The notes: generated from the sequence alone by a model not told the origin. A DNA stretch of 49,002 bases from Micrococcales bacterium (GCA_947452985.1 CANGEU010000011.1:1-49002); one strand, 5' to 3'; positions 22,712 through 32,161 are shown, counted from the stretch's first letter. Numbers and translations: made by a program.

Positions 22712-25700
22712 AAAAGTTTCCGCTGACCAGGCGTATCAAGTATTCAAGCAAGACTCGAGCATTCGTCTAACCGAAGAGCAGGTCGCTGCTGTTGAAAACG
22801 CATCAACAACGGGACCAACCTTGGTTGTGGCCGGTGCTGGTTCGGGTAAAACCGAACTCATGGCCACTCGTGTGGTTTGGTTGGTTGCCAACGGGATTTG
22901 TTCACCAGAGCAAATCCTTGGCTTGACCTTCACCCGCAAGGCTTCCTCGGAGTTGTCTAAGCGCATCAACAATGCTCTGAACGATTTGGCGAAGACTGAA
23001 TTTTGGCCATTCGAAGACAAGGCCTTTGCGGCACCAAACATCACCACCTACAACTCCTACGCCAACTCGCTTTATCGCGATTACGCATTAGCTTTGGGCT
23101 ACGAAGACGACGCCACCTTGCTCACGGAGGCGAGCCGATACCAGCTGGCTCGTGAAGTTGTGGTCCGGTACGGCGAAATGGTTGACGCCAGATTGATCGA
23201 TTCAGATATCGCTTTGAGTCGAATTGTCTCGCACGTTTTGAATTTGGCTGGCGCCATGAACGATCACGGCGTAACCCCTGAAGAAATCGAGGCCCACATC
23301 GCAGGCTTCTACGATTCGATGGTCAAGCTGCCACCTTCGGCTAGAACGAAAACCTCTCCTGATCAGCCAATTGCTGCAGGACTCCTTGAGCTATTTTCGG
23401 GAGCGCTAGAAACTCCGATGCTCGCCAATCTGGCGCAGGCGTTTATCGAAGAAAAGCGCAAGCGTGGCTATATCGATTACTCGGACCAGGTCGCCCTTGC
23501 GGAACGCGCAGTTCGCGAACTCGGCGACACAGTCGTGTCGCGAGAAACCACTCAGTACACGCAAATTCTTCTCGATGAATTCCAAGACACCAGCACTCTT
23601 CAGACCCGTCTACTTGCTGGTATTTTTGTCGGCAAGTCGGTCCTCGCCGTAGGTGACCCAAACCAGTCGATTTACGGTTGGCGAGGTGCCAGCGCTTCGA
23701 ACCTTGCCGACTTCCTTCAGATGTTTGGTGTTGCCGGGCAAGAAGTGCCACAGCTGACTCTCACCACGTCATGGCGAAATCCGAAGGTTGTCCTGGAACT
23801 CGCTAACCGAATTCTGGGTCCGCTAAATGTGCCCGCTAAATTCTTAGCAACACGTCCGCCACTTCCAAAAGTAAATGTTCAGCCACTTCGTCCATCCGGA
23901 TTTGCCAAAGAAGGTCAAATCACCATCAAATTCGCCGACGAGGTAACTAATGAAGCGAAGTTCGCGGCTAGTTGGCTACTCGGGCGCATGGTTGCTAACT
24001 CCGACGGTGAACTACCGACAGCTGCCGTTTTGATGCGAAGCCGAAACATGATGGCTGTGTTCGAACATGAACTACGCCAGGCAGGCCTCAATGTTGAAGT
24101 CGTTGGTCTCGGTGGGTTGCTGGAATCGCCCGAAATTGTAGATCTCGTTTCAGCCCTGCGGGTTATTCACTACCCGAATGCCGGAGCATATCTGATGCGT
24201 CTGCTTGCCGGTCCGCGTTGGCAGGTTCAACCCAAAGACCTTCAGCGCCTAAACCGCTATGCACGCAAGGTTGCCGAGTTCTACACCCGAAGCAGCAACA
24301 AAGTTACCGGCGCCGAAGCAGAGTCCTCGATCATCGACGCCCTTGACTATTTGCTGGATGAAGAAGATACCGACCGCATTCCAGATTTCAGCGAGCAAGG
24401 CCTGGCTGCACTCAAGAACTGTGCTGGACTTCTACGTGAATTGCGCAAGCAAACCGGAATGCCCCTTCCAGAGTTCGTTCGGGCGGTTGAACAAGAACTT
24501 TGGCTCGACATCGAACTCACTGCCAATCCAAACCGCGTAGAGCCGCTTGCCAATCTAACGGCATTCTCAAATGTGGTCAGTGGTTATGCCGAAAGCGGAA
24601 ACGCTACACTCGGTGGCTTCCTGGAATGGCTGGAGTACGCGGCAAGCCAAGAACGTTTTGAAACTCCGGCGATTCACGGACGCCGTGGCGTGGTGCAGAT
24701 CATCACCGCTCACACGTCGAAGGGCCTCGAATGGGATTACGTTGTGGTGCCAAGATTGGTGGAAACGACCTTCCCGTCGATTCAGTACAAGACCGATTCG
24801 GGTTGGATGAGCGCTGGAAAGCTGCCGTTCGCCCTTCGTGGCGATGCCAACTCTCTGCCAACCGTTGACCTCACTAGTTGCACGGAACAGAATGACGCAA
24901 AGACACGACTATCCGACTTTCAACGAGTCGACCAGATTGAGTATCTGATGCGCGAAGAGCGTCGCCTTGCTTATGTGGCATTCACGCGCCCGAAGAAGGA
25001 ACTATTGCTCAGTGGTTCGCTCTGGAAGCCTGGGGTCAAGGGCAAGTCAATTCCAAGCCCGTTCCTTTTGGAAGCGGCCACCATGGTTGATCCTCGAATT
25101 ATCGTGATTGACCACTCGGGTGACCTTGAAAATCCGCTGCCTAGCTATTCGGAATTGGAAACCAACCCAACCGACTTGGCTCAGCTCACGGAGCAATGGC
25201 CTATGGAACCGCTTGGTCTCAACCACCGACCAAAGGTTATGGCTGCGAAGTCTGAGGTAGAACAAGCAATCGCAAGTGCACCATCGCGCACCAAATGGGA
25301 CGAGCAAATTGACCGACTTATCGAGGAACGGGCCCTCCTCTTAGAGCGCTCTACCCAGGTGAAGTTGCCGGTTCGAATTCCTGCATCACGCTTCAAGGAG
25401 TTTGTTTACGAACTGCCAAAATTGGCCGAAAAGTACCGTAGGCCAATGCCGGAACAACCTTACAAACAGACCATGGCTGGAACCCTGTTCCACGCCTGGG
25501 TCGAACAGCGATTTGGCGTTCTTTCAAACTCCGACGAACTCGACGCCGTCGAAGTTGTTAGTGAAGATGAGGCAACCAGCAAGACTGTTGAAGAACTTAG
25601 AACCATCTTTGAAGACTCTCGATTCGCCAAGATGAAGCCCTTTGCAATCGAAGGCGAAATCCAGGTCACTATCAAGGGCAACACCTTCATCTGTAAGTTG

Positions 25701-25970
25701 GACGCCGTATTCGAAACCGAAACCGGCTACGAGATTGTCGACTGGAAAACTGGAAAGCCACCGGTGGGTGAGAAGGAAATCGCCGACCGCGCATTGCAGC
25801 TTGCTTTGTATCGCATGGCGTTTGCAAGACTTCACGATGTTGATCCAGACAAGATCGAAGTCTGCCTTTACTACGTTGCCGACAACCTAGAAATTAAGCC
25901 TGAGGTTGTTCCAAGTGAAGCCGACCTGATCGCTTTGTGGGATTCGGTACTAGACCGAGTTGTTGACTAA
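22701..25970 (+). CDS. adnB: AdnB-type subunit of the AdnAB helicase-nuclease
   Basis: The 1089-residue protein has a full UvrD-type motor: Walker A AGAGSGKT (about residues 44-51), LGLTFTRKAS, DEFQDTS, GDPNQSIYGWRGA, and ITAHTSKGLEWDYV, then a C-terminal RecB-like nuclease with KLDAVFE...EIVDWKTGKPP. This is the dominant translocase of the AdnAB complex, which unwinds and resects double-strand breaks in Actinobacteria. The size matches mycobacterial AdnB. It overlaps adnA by 11 bases, which fits equal production of the two subunits. Its stop interlocks with that of the convergent kinase-fold gene. Confidence 0.94.
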   Translation: MQARKVSADQAYQVFKQDSSIRLTEEQVAAVENASTTGPTLVVAGAGSGKTELMATRVVWLVANGICSPEQILGLTFTRKASSELSKRINNALNDLAKTEFWPFEDKAFAAPNITTYNSYANSLYRDYALALGYEDDATLLTEASRYQLAREVVVRYGEMVDARLIDSDIALSRIVSHVLNLAGAMNDHGVTPEEIEAHIAGFYDSMVKLPPSARTKTSPDQPIAAGLLELFSGALETPMLANLAQAFIEEKRKRGYIDYSDQVALAERAVRELGDTVVSRETTQYTQILLDEFQDTSTLQTRLLAGIFVGKSVLAVGDPNQSIYGWRGASASNLADFLQMFGVAGQEVPQLTLTTSWRNPKVVLELANRILGPLNVPAKFLATRPPLPKVNVQPLRPSGFAKEGQITIKFADEVTNEAKFAASWLLGRMVANSDGELPTAAVLMRSRNMMAVFEHELRQAGLNVEVVGLGGLLESPEIVDLVSALRVIHYPNAGAYLMRLLAGPRWQVQPKDLQRLNRYARKVAEFYTRSSNKVTGAEAESSIIDALDYLLDEEDTDRIPDFSEQGLAALKNCAGLLRELRKQTGMPLPEFVRAVEQELWLDIELTANPNRVEPLANLTAFSNVVSGYAESGNATLGGFLEWLEYAASQERFETPAIHGRRGVVQIITAHTSKGLEWDYVVVPRLVETTFPSIQYKTDSGWMSAGKLPFALRGDANSLPTVDLTSCTEQNDAKTRLSDFQRVDQIEYLMREERRLAYVAFTRPKKELLLSGSLWKPGVKGKSIPSPFLLEAATMVDPRIIVIDHSGDLENPLPSYSELETNPTDLAQLTEQWPMEPLGLNHRPKVMAAKSEVEQAIASAPSRTKWDEQIDRLIEERALLLERSTQVKLPVRIPASRFKEFVYELPKLAEKYRRPMPEQPYKQTMAGTLFHAWVEQRFGVLSNSDELDAVEVVSEDEATSKTVEELRTIFEDSRFAKMKPFAIEGEIQVTIKGNTFICKLDAVFETETGYEIVDWKTGKPPVGEKEIADRALQLALYRMAFARLHDVDPDKIEVCLYYVADNLEIKPEVVPSEADLIALWDSVLDRVVD

Positions 25971-27052
25971 AAAAGCTGGTCGTCAGAGCTGTTTGGAAGC
26001 TCGATAGGTCGAGTCTTTAGATCGCTAACGTCAACCTCATCGACAACCTCAGTAACGATGGTGTGTGAATCGGTGACCACGAGCTCCTCGGCTTCCAGCA
26101 GGGGAGTTGTGCTAGTGAAAGTCACCTTGGAGAGAATTCGAGCCGTGCCGTCTTCTACTGTTCCAGCCATAACTTCCAACTCGGTTAAAGCCCAGTCGGC
26201 GTCTTCGGTGCGGCCAGCGGCGAGAGAAGTAACCAAGTAGGTTGCGATGGCAAGTTCCCCGTAGAGGGTTGCGCGCTGAGCCAGGTTGGCATCGGCTTCG
26301 TCGCGGCGTTCGAAGTAAGCAAACTTCACCGCATCCATAACTTCACTGTCGATGTTCGCCGCGAAAACGCCAAAGTCTTCGGCAGGGTCGCCAATGTGCA
26401 GCTCCGACCAGCCGGAAATGCCGCTGACTTCGCCGTCAAGCTCCAAAACTTCTCCCGTGTTCAGGTTGCCGTGAACAACGGTTGGTTGGAAGCGGAACAG
26501 GTCAAGGTCTTCAAGGGCCGTTTCCCAACGCTGGAGCAGCGAGGCAGGAATCTTTCCGGTTGCGGCAGCTCGGTCAAGGTCGGCGATTCTAGATTCACGA
26601 GTTTCTTGGGTCGAGAATTCTGGGAGGCCGGCCTGGCGAATTTTGTCCTTGTTCAAAGAATGGATTGCGGCGATGGCCAGACCGACCTGGCGAAGGGTTG
26701 GGTCGGTCGAGCGAAGGTGTTCCAGATCAATCGTAGAACCGTAAACAAATTCGAGAATCTGAAGAGTGTTGCCATCAGGGGTGGTGGAATCTGAAACCAG
26801 GTTTGGAACGTTGAATGGAAGCGATCCGGCACCCTTGACCGCGCGAATGCACTGGGTTTCGGTGGCAAGTTTCAGTTTCCCTTTGGCGCCTCGAGACTCA
26901 CGCACCACGTATTGAATACCGTCGGTGTCGGTGAGCAGGGCAGAGTTGAAAGGCTCGCGACCATCACGTGGTAGCGCCTTAGCCTGTTTGAACTTTGCTG
27001 AGGGCAGGGCAGCCTTAGCCAGCGCCGCTAAAATCAAGGGAGAACTTGCCAT
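25967..27052 (-). CDS. aminoglycoside-phosphotransferase-fold protein, catalytic residues lost
   Basis: The 361-residue protein has the overall layout of the APH/choline kinase superfamily, but the catalytic loop reads VVHGNLNTGEVLEL where active enzymes have HGDxxxxN, and the metal-binding IDW is replaced by ISGW. Catalytic Asp, loop Asn and the second Asp are therefore all missing, although the GDPAEDFG segment is kept. It is probably a pseudokinase that binds a ligand or protein. Its position between adnB and nudC is common in related Actinobacteria. The ATG is 6 bases after TAATCT with no ribosome site. The last ~70 residues form an acidic extension. Confidence 0.82.
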   Translation of the reverse strand: MASSPLILAALAKAALPSAKFKQAKALPRDGREPFNSALLTDTDGIQYVVRESRGAKGKLKLATETQCIRAVKGAGSLPFNVPNLVSDSTTPDGNTLQILEFVYGSTIDLEHLRSTDPTLRQVGLAIAAIHSLNKDKIRQAGLPEFSTQETRESRIADLDRAAATGKIPASLLQRWETALEDLDLFRFQPTVVHGNLNTGEVLELDGEVSGISGWSELHIGDPAEDFGVFAANIDSEVMDAVKFAYFERRDEADANLAQRATLYGELAIATYLVTSLAAGRTEDADWALTELEVMAGTVEDGTARILSKVTFTSTTPLLEAEELVVTDSHTIVTEVVDEVDVSDLKTRPIELPNSSDDQLF

Positions 27053-27058
27053 AAGTTC

Positions 27059-27064
27059 AGATTA
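27059..27064 (-). promoter_or_regulatory. -10 box of the kinase-fold gene
   Basis: TAATCT on the minus strand ends 6 bases before the ATG at 27052; no ribosome site lies between. Confidence 0.52.
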
Positions 27065-27125
27065 AGAGAACCAAGCACGGCAACGCTGTTACGCCACGCT
27101 CGTTTGGTCGCAGAAAGGCGGTGCC

Positions 27126-28037
27126 ATGAGTTCCGAATTCAAGCTGAATTTGCCGCTCGCTCACATCGCGCTAGATCGCGACTACTTGAAGCGCGAGCAA
27201 GAAAACCTGTTTCACACGCTTTGGGAACAGGGTCAGGCGCAAGTTTTGCCAATGTCTAAAGGCAGAGTCTTACTGAACTCATCGAACGAACTAAAGTTTC
27301 TGCCAACCTCCTTGGTTGATCGCGCTTCCGGTCTGGTTTACTTGGGCGTTCATCTGGAAAGTGAAACTCCGATTGTTCTAGCAAATGTAAGCGACGAAGT
27401 AGCGCGTGAATTTGAACCAGATTCGAATAATTGGCACGGTCTTCGTCGCAGTGGCATCGGGCTATCGCCTAGTGATGCTGCAATTTTTACCCAGGCATTG
27501 GCTTTGGCTAACTGGCATGAAACGCATCAACACTGCCCGCGTTGCGGTGGGGTAACCCAGGCGACACGTGCCGGTTGGGTTCGTTACTGCTCAAACGACG
27601 ACTTGGAACTTTTCCCACGAACCGATCCGGCTGTGATTGTCGGGGTCATCGATTCCGAAGATCGTATTTTGCTTGGCTCACAAGGCGTCTGGGAAGAAAA
27701 CCGTTACAGTATCCTGGCTGGTTACGTTGAACCAGGGGAGTCGCTAGAGGCTGCTGTGGTGCGCGAAATGAATGAGGAAGCTGGCATCGTGGTTGCGAAT
27801 CCAAGGTATCTGGGCTCACAGGCCTGGCCATTCCCGTTTTCGCTAATGCTCGGTTACCTAGCCGATTATGTTGGTGGAACCGTGACCCCGGATGGTCAAG
27901 AAATTGTGAAGCTTCGCTGGTTCTCCAAGGCGGAACTTCGGGCAGAGGCCAAAAGCCTACTGTTGCCGGGGCGGTTGTCGATAGCTCGTGCCATCATTGA
28001 GCACTGGCTTGGCGAAGAACTAGATACGGGAGAGTAG
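27126..28037 (+). CDS. nudC: NAD(+) diphosphatase / NAD-cap hydrolase
   Basis: The 303-residue Nudix enzyme has the full Nudix box (GYVEPGESLEAAVVREMNEEAG) and the NudC-specific SQAWPFPFS just after it (canonically SQPWPFPxS). A zinc ribbon precedes the catalytic domain as C-x2-C-x14-C, but the fourth ligand position is Asp rather than Cys. It splits NAD(H) into NMN(H) and AMP and removes NAD caps from RNA. AAAGG before the ATG is a normal ribosome site. The UvrD2 gene begins three bases after its stop, forming an operon. Confidence 0.94.
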   Translation: MSSEFKLNLPLAHIALDRDYLKREQENLFHTLWEQGQAQVLPMSKGRVLLNSSNELKFLPTSLVDRASGLVYLGVHLESETPIVLANVSDEVAREFEPDSNNWHGLRRSGIGLSPSDAAIFTQALALANWHETHQHCPRCGGVTQATRAGWVRYCSNDDLELFPRTDPAVIVGVIDSEDRILLGSQGVWEENRYSILAGYVEPGESLEAAVVREMNEEAGIVVANPRYLGSQAWPFPFSLMLGYLADYVGGTVTPDGQEIVKLRWFSKAELRAEAKSLLLPGRLSIARAIIEHWLGEELDTGE

Positions 28038-28040
28038 TAA

Positions 28041-29717
28041 TTGGATCCCGAAAAACTATTAGAGGCACTAGACCCAGAACAGCGCTATGCTGCCATGAGT
28101 TTGGTTGGTCCGACCTGTATTTTGGCGGGAGCTGGCACCGGCAAGACCAGAACTGTTACTCACCGCATTGCCTATGGAATCGCGAAGGGTCATTTTGCCG
28201 CCAATCGCATTCTTGCCCTCACCTACACCAGCCGAGCTGCTGGGGAGTTGCGCGCCAGGCTTAGGCAACTGGGAATCCCAGGAGTTGCTGTGAAGACTTT
28301 TCACGCAGCGGCTTTGAGCCAACTCGAGTTTTTTTGGCCGCAACTTGCTGGAGTGCCGGCGCCAAATGTTTTGAATTCCAAAGGCAAAATCATTGCCGAA
28401 GCAGCCGAGCAACTGGGTATTCGCTTCGATGCAGCCATGCTTCGAGACGTTGCTGCTGAAATCGAGTGGCGCAAATACACCATGCGTTCGTTGGAGCAGT
28501 ATGCCAATCTGGCTGCTACACGCCCTGCGATTGCGGGCCTGAAGCCGGAGCAGCTGCAGGCCTTGCAGCAAACTTACGAAGACATCAAGATCAAGAGCCA
28601 GAAGTTGGATTGGGAAGATGTGCTCTTGCTAACCCTTGGCATGCTCCAGGCCGAGCCTAGAATTTTGGCTCACGTTCAGCAGCAGTATCGCTTTTTTACC
28701 GTCGACGAATATCAAGATATTTCTCCGCTTCAGCAGGCACTTTTGGAAGCCTGGTTGGGTGATCGAAGTGACCTTTGTGTTGTCGGCGACCCGAACCAAA
28801 CCATTTATTCGTTCAGCGGGGCATCGAGTTCACATCTTTTGCAATTTGCTTCGACGTATCCAGATGCCACGATTATTTCGCTAACCCGAAACTATCGCTC
28901 GACTGGGAACATAATCTCGATGGCAAACCGAGTCATCCGCGGTGAGACATCGATGGACGAACTGGAATCGCAAGGTGTTGCTGGGGCTGCTCCAACTTTC
29001 TTTGAAGCGAAAGATTCAGCGACCGAAGCAGCCCAGATTGCCGGTGAAATCAAAGCTCAGCTTTCTCGCGGAATCAAACCGAATGAAATCGCTGTCCTTT
29101 ACCGCGTCAACTCGCAATCGGAATTGTTTGAAAAAGCTTTGGCCGATCAGGGAATTGACTATCAGGTGCGCGGAGGTGAACGCTTTTTCAACCGTCCCGA
29201 AATTCTGCAGGTCATTCGTCTGGTCCAGGCAGAAATGATCGTGCCATCCGATAAACCGCTGTATCAGGTCGTCAGTGATGCCGCTCGCGAACTTGGTTGG
29301 AAATCAAAGGAGCCTGCCGAAGGTGGCGCAGTTCGCGATCAGTGGGAAGCGCTGAATTCATTTATTGCCATCGTCGACGAATTGCCCGAAGGTTCATCCA
29401 TCGCTGACTTTGTGAAGGAAGTGGACGAACGTATTCGTTCCCAACACGAACCAATCAAGGCTGCGGTGACACTTTCTACAATTCATGCCGCGAAGGGCCT
29501 CGAATGGGATTCGGTATTCCTTGCCGGATTGAATGAAGGGCTTTTGCCAATCAGCTACGCCAAAACCGAGCTAGCAATCTACGAAGAACGACGCCTTTTC
29601 TACGTTGGTATTACTCGAGCGCGGAAAGAGCTTTCCTTGAGTTTTTCCAGGTTGAATGCAATGAACGGCCGAGAGCAAACCAAATCGCGATTCTTGGAGT
29701 TAGTTTCTAACGCATAG
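28041..29717 (+). CDS. uvrD2: UvrD2-like superfamily 1 DNA helicase, short form
   Basis: This 558-residue helicase has the Q motif (LLEALDPEQRYAA), Walker A GAGTGKT, TVDEYQDIS, GDPNQTIYSFSGA, and ATIHAAKGLEWDSVF-like motif V followed by YVGITRARKELS. The start is TTG, with GGGAGA upstream; the first ATG would remove the Q motif. Mycobacterial UvrD2, also beside nudC, is around 700 residues because of a C-terminal HRDC domain and cysteine cluster; this protein ends directly after motif VI. It is in an operon with nudC and overlaps the convergent ThiF-like gene by 11 bases. Confidence 0.9.
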   Translation: MDPEKLLEALDPEQRYAAMSLVGPTCILAGAGTGKTRTVTHRIAYGIAKGHFAANRILALTYTSRAAGELRARLRQLGIPGVAVKTFHAAALSQLEFFWPQLAGVPAPNVLNSKGKIIAEAAEQLGIRFDAAMLRDVAAEIEWRKYTMRSLEQYANLAATRPAIAGLKPEQLQALQQTYEDIKIKSQKLDWEDVLLLTLGMLQAEPRILAHVQQQYRFFTVDEYQDISPLQQALLEAWLGDRSDLCVVGDPNQTIYSFSGASSSHLLQFASTYPDATIISLTRNYRSTGNIISMANRVIRGETSMDELESQGVAGAAPTFFEAKDSATEAAQIAGEIKAQLSRGIKPNEIAVLYRVNSQSELFEKALADQGIDYQVRGGERFFNRPEILQVIRLVQAEMIVPSDKPLYQVVSDAARELGWKSKEPAEGGAVRDQWEALNSFIAIVDELPEGSSIADFVKEVDERIRSQHEPIKAAVTLSTIHAAKGLEWDSVFLAGLNEGLLPISYAKTELAIYEERRLFYVGITRARKELSLSFSRLNAMNGREQTKSRFLELVSNA

Positions 29718-30708
29718 TTCGACATTGGCAGGCTGGGTGAAATTGCCAGTTAAACGTTTTCAAAGCTCTAGTTTTCAGAGTCACCAAATAACCGTCGGTT
29801 AGTTTTTGACCCGATGAGTCCACGAACTCGCAAATGGACTTAGCAGAAATTGCGGCGGCCAGAAGTAACCCCGAGCCGTCGTCTAGTTGGTCGTTCCTGG
29901 CGGTGAGCTGAATTGCGGTCGCCGCCCATTGTGAATCATTTTCCGCTTCCCACAAATCTCGACAGGCCAGGCACGGCTTCTTGGTTGGGGTGATGACCGG
30001 AGAGATACGGAGTTCTTCGATGCCGTATTCGACTACGAGGTGTGGGTCTGGCAAATTTCGGTAGGCGCTTGGGTTCAATTGATGCATCGCGCTCAATACA
30101 GAAATGCGGACATCTCTTCTTGAACGCTTCGTGGGATGTTTGATCTCTAGGTTTCCAGCATGTGCGCTCAAGATGGTTCGGGCGGCTGCCAATCGGGAGA
30201 TCCCGAGTTGGCTTGGCGTAAAGCTCAATTCACCGATGTCGACTCGCCGAACCACTTCGTAATCAAGCGTTTCAAACTTGCGAAACCCGGCCTCGCAAAG
30301 CGCCTTTAGTAGCAGTAACCCCGTTCGGTTCAGTTGTTGAACTTCTACGATCGCGTTGGCGCGTTTGGTCAAAATGCTTTCAGGTGTGTCATTGGTGTCG
30401 AAACCAATACGAATGATTTCGGCAAATCTAACGTCGAGGGCTGTTCCGCTTGAATCGCGGGGGGATTGATTTAGCAGACTTGGCCGAAGTTTGTCGACCA
30501 GATCCGAGGTTTCAATTTCAGTTAGACCAACCGATTGACCCACGTGCTTCAATTGGTCTTCTGGAATGCCCTGGAACAAAAGGTTAATCAGCCGTTCCTG
30601 GCCGTGGCTAACGTCGTCAAGGATTTGACTGTGTTCCTGGAGGCCGAGTTTCAAATCGGTTTCGTTCTTCCAGATTGGAACCTTTGACGGATTGAGTTGA
30701 AATGGCAT
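29707..30708 (-). CDS. ThiF/E1-like protein of the TOMM leader-binding type
   Basis: The 333-residue protein resembles the actinobacterial proteins named TOMM precursor leader peptide-binding or cyclodehydratase-like. Residues 10-85 look like a winged-helix peptide-binding (RRE-like) domain. Residues 120-175 follow the E1 Rossmann pattern (LCEAGF..FETLDYEVVRRVDIGEL) although the glycine-rich nucleotide loop is lost (NRTGLLLL). Residues 245-333 carry PCLACRDLW and HPACQCR, a CxxC...CxC zinc site of that family. No precursor peptide, YcaO or dehydrogenase gene is nearby, so a role in a modified peptide is unproven. It follows the metalloprotease gene on the same strand. Confidence 0.72.
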   Translation of the reverse strand: MPFQLNPSKVPIWKNETDLKLGLQEHSQILDDVSHGQERLINLLFQGIPEDQLKHVGQSVGLTEIETSDLVDKLRPSLLNQSPRDSSGTALDVRFAEIIRIGFDTNDTPESILTKRANAIVEVQQLNRTGLLLLKALCEAGFRKFETLDYEVVRRVDIGELSFTPSQLGISRLAAARTILSAHAGNLEIKHPTKRSRRDVRISVLSAMHQLNPSAYRNLPDPHLVVEYGIEELRISPVITPTKKPCLACRDLWEAENDSQWAATAIQLTARNDQLDDGSGLLLAAAISAKSICEFVDSSGQKLTDGYLVTLKTRALKTFNWQFHPACQCRTMR

Positions 30709-30761
30709 TCCGCAATTTTGAAGCAGAACCGCCTTAGCCGCTTTTACTTATTCACAGCAGG

Positions 30762-32084
30762 TTATTGGTCTCCGCCTAGAAGATCTCGGAGGGCCTGGTC
30801 AATTGAATCTTCGCCACCTGCGATGCGCTGCAGATAGGCGTCCACGTTATCGATGTCAGAACTTTCGGGAAGAAGGTCTGGGTGATCCCAGATGGCGTCA
30901 CGTTTTTCAATGCCGAGACGCTCGGTGATGGTCCGCCAGAAGATTGCGGCTTCGCGGCTTCGCCTTGGCTTTAGTTCGAGCCCAACCAGAGTTGCAAAGG
31001 TTGACTGGGCCGGTGAGCTGGTAGCACGGCGTCGTCGCAGCACTTCGTCGAGGTTGGCTGCGGATGGCAGTAATTTGGTTGAATTCTCGGTAACGACTTC
31101 GACCCAACCTTCGATGAGCGCAAGCAAGGTTTCAATTGAACCTAGTGCAGTCAGCTGTTCTTCGGTGCGTTCCGAGAGGAGTGCACCGCTTTCAAGAGCG
31201 GCCTTCAATGCCTCGGCATTGTCCGGCGTGATCGAGGAAGCCAACTCGGTCATTGCCTCGCCATCGATTGAGATACCGCTTGCGTAGTTAGTGAGTTGGG
31301 CAATTACCGCTTCACGAAGCCAACGGCTGTGGCGGAACAGTCTGGCATGGGCCAATTCGCGAACGGCGATGTAAATTTGAGCCTGGTTTTCATCCAGGTC
31401 GTTTTCGCCGATGAACTCTGTGAGGTTTTGAGTAATGAAGGCCGCGCGAGATTCGCTGTAAAACGGCAGGCCGATGTCTCCACCGGTGATGACCTCGTGG
31501 CTAAGTTTCCCAAGGGCCGAACCCAACTGCATAGCAAACAGGGCACCTCCCGCCGAACGCATTATTCCTCCAGCACCCTGAGCCAGGCCTTCAAGCTCGC
31601 TAGGAAGGTTTGCTTGGAGGTTTTCGGTAAGAGCTGCGGCAACCCGCTCAGCTATTGGTCCGGCTAACTCCTGAAACAGGGGAAGGGCATCTTGTACCCA
31701 AACTTCCCGCGAAATGTATTTGGGGTCGCTAGCCATTGCGCTTAGCGAGGTGGCTTGGTCGAGCCAGAGATTTGCAATGTGGGTTGCCTCGGAGAGTTTT
31801 GTCTTGGAGGTGTCGGAAACTGCTTTGCTTCCTTCTCGTGCTGCGGTTATGGCGTGCTGGCTAGCAACCGTCCAGTTCACGCCAGAGACGGTTTGGCTTT
31901 CGCCCTGCTGAATGGCGTTTTGAAGTTGCGAAAGTAGTGCCTGAATAGTTGCCGGATCGTTTGGAATGCCCGCAACCCGCGCCAATTCCTCGGCGTTGAT
32001 GTTGCCATTTCCGCTGAGTAGGTCTTGCAGAAACTTTGCGAAGTCTTCTGGGTCGAATCCATCAGGCATGTTTTCGTTGCTCAT
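30762..32084 (-). CDS. zinc-dependent metalloprotease, DUF2342 family
   Basis: The 440-residue protein belongs to the actinobacterial DUF2342 family of zincin-like proteins: N-terminal acidic MPDGFDPEDFAKFLQDLL segment, then helices with VNWTVA, WLDQAT and REVWV, and the conserved RELAHARLFRHSRWL element corresponding to the family's metal-binding helix. It is adjacent to UvrD2 and the PDZ/Lon-like protein, as in other Actinobacteria. The substrate is unknown. Its ATG lies 6 bases after TAACCT on the minus strand with no ribosome site. The ThiF-like gene 53 bases downstream is probably co-transcribed. Confidence 0.88.
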   Translation of the reverse strand: MSNENMPDGFDPEDFAKFLQDLLSGNGNINAEELARVAGIPNDPATIQALLSQLQNAIQQGESQTVSGVNWTVASQHAITAAREGSKAVSDTSKTKLSEATHIANLWLDQATSLSAMASDPKYISREVWVQDALPLFQELAGPIAERVAAALTENLQANLPSELEGLAQGAGGIMRSAGGALFAMQLGSALGKLSHEVITGGDIGLPFYSESRAAFITQNLTEFIGENDLDENQAQIYIAVRELAHARLFRHSRWLREAVIAQLTNYASGISIDGEAMTELASSITPDNAEALKAALESGALLSERTEEQLTALGSIETLLALIEGWVEVVTENSTKLLPSAANLDEVLRRRRATSSPAQSTFATLVGLELKPRRSREAAIFWRTITERLGIEKRDAIWDHPDLLPESSDIDNVDAYLQRIAGGEDSIDQALRDLLGGDQ

Positions 32085-32090
32085 TTTTCA

Positions 32091-32096
32091 AGGTTA
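32091..32096 (-). promoter_or_regulatory. -10 box of the DUF2342 metalloprotease gene
   Basis: TAACCT on the minus strand ends 6 bases before the ATG at 32084. The hexamer is identical to the one serving dapD. Confidence 0.55.
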
Positions 32097-32161
32097 TTGC
32101 CAGAACTCTGGGTTTATCCCGAGATTCTGGGCTTGTTCGCGCTCAGCGTTGTTCAGGCACT

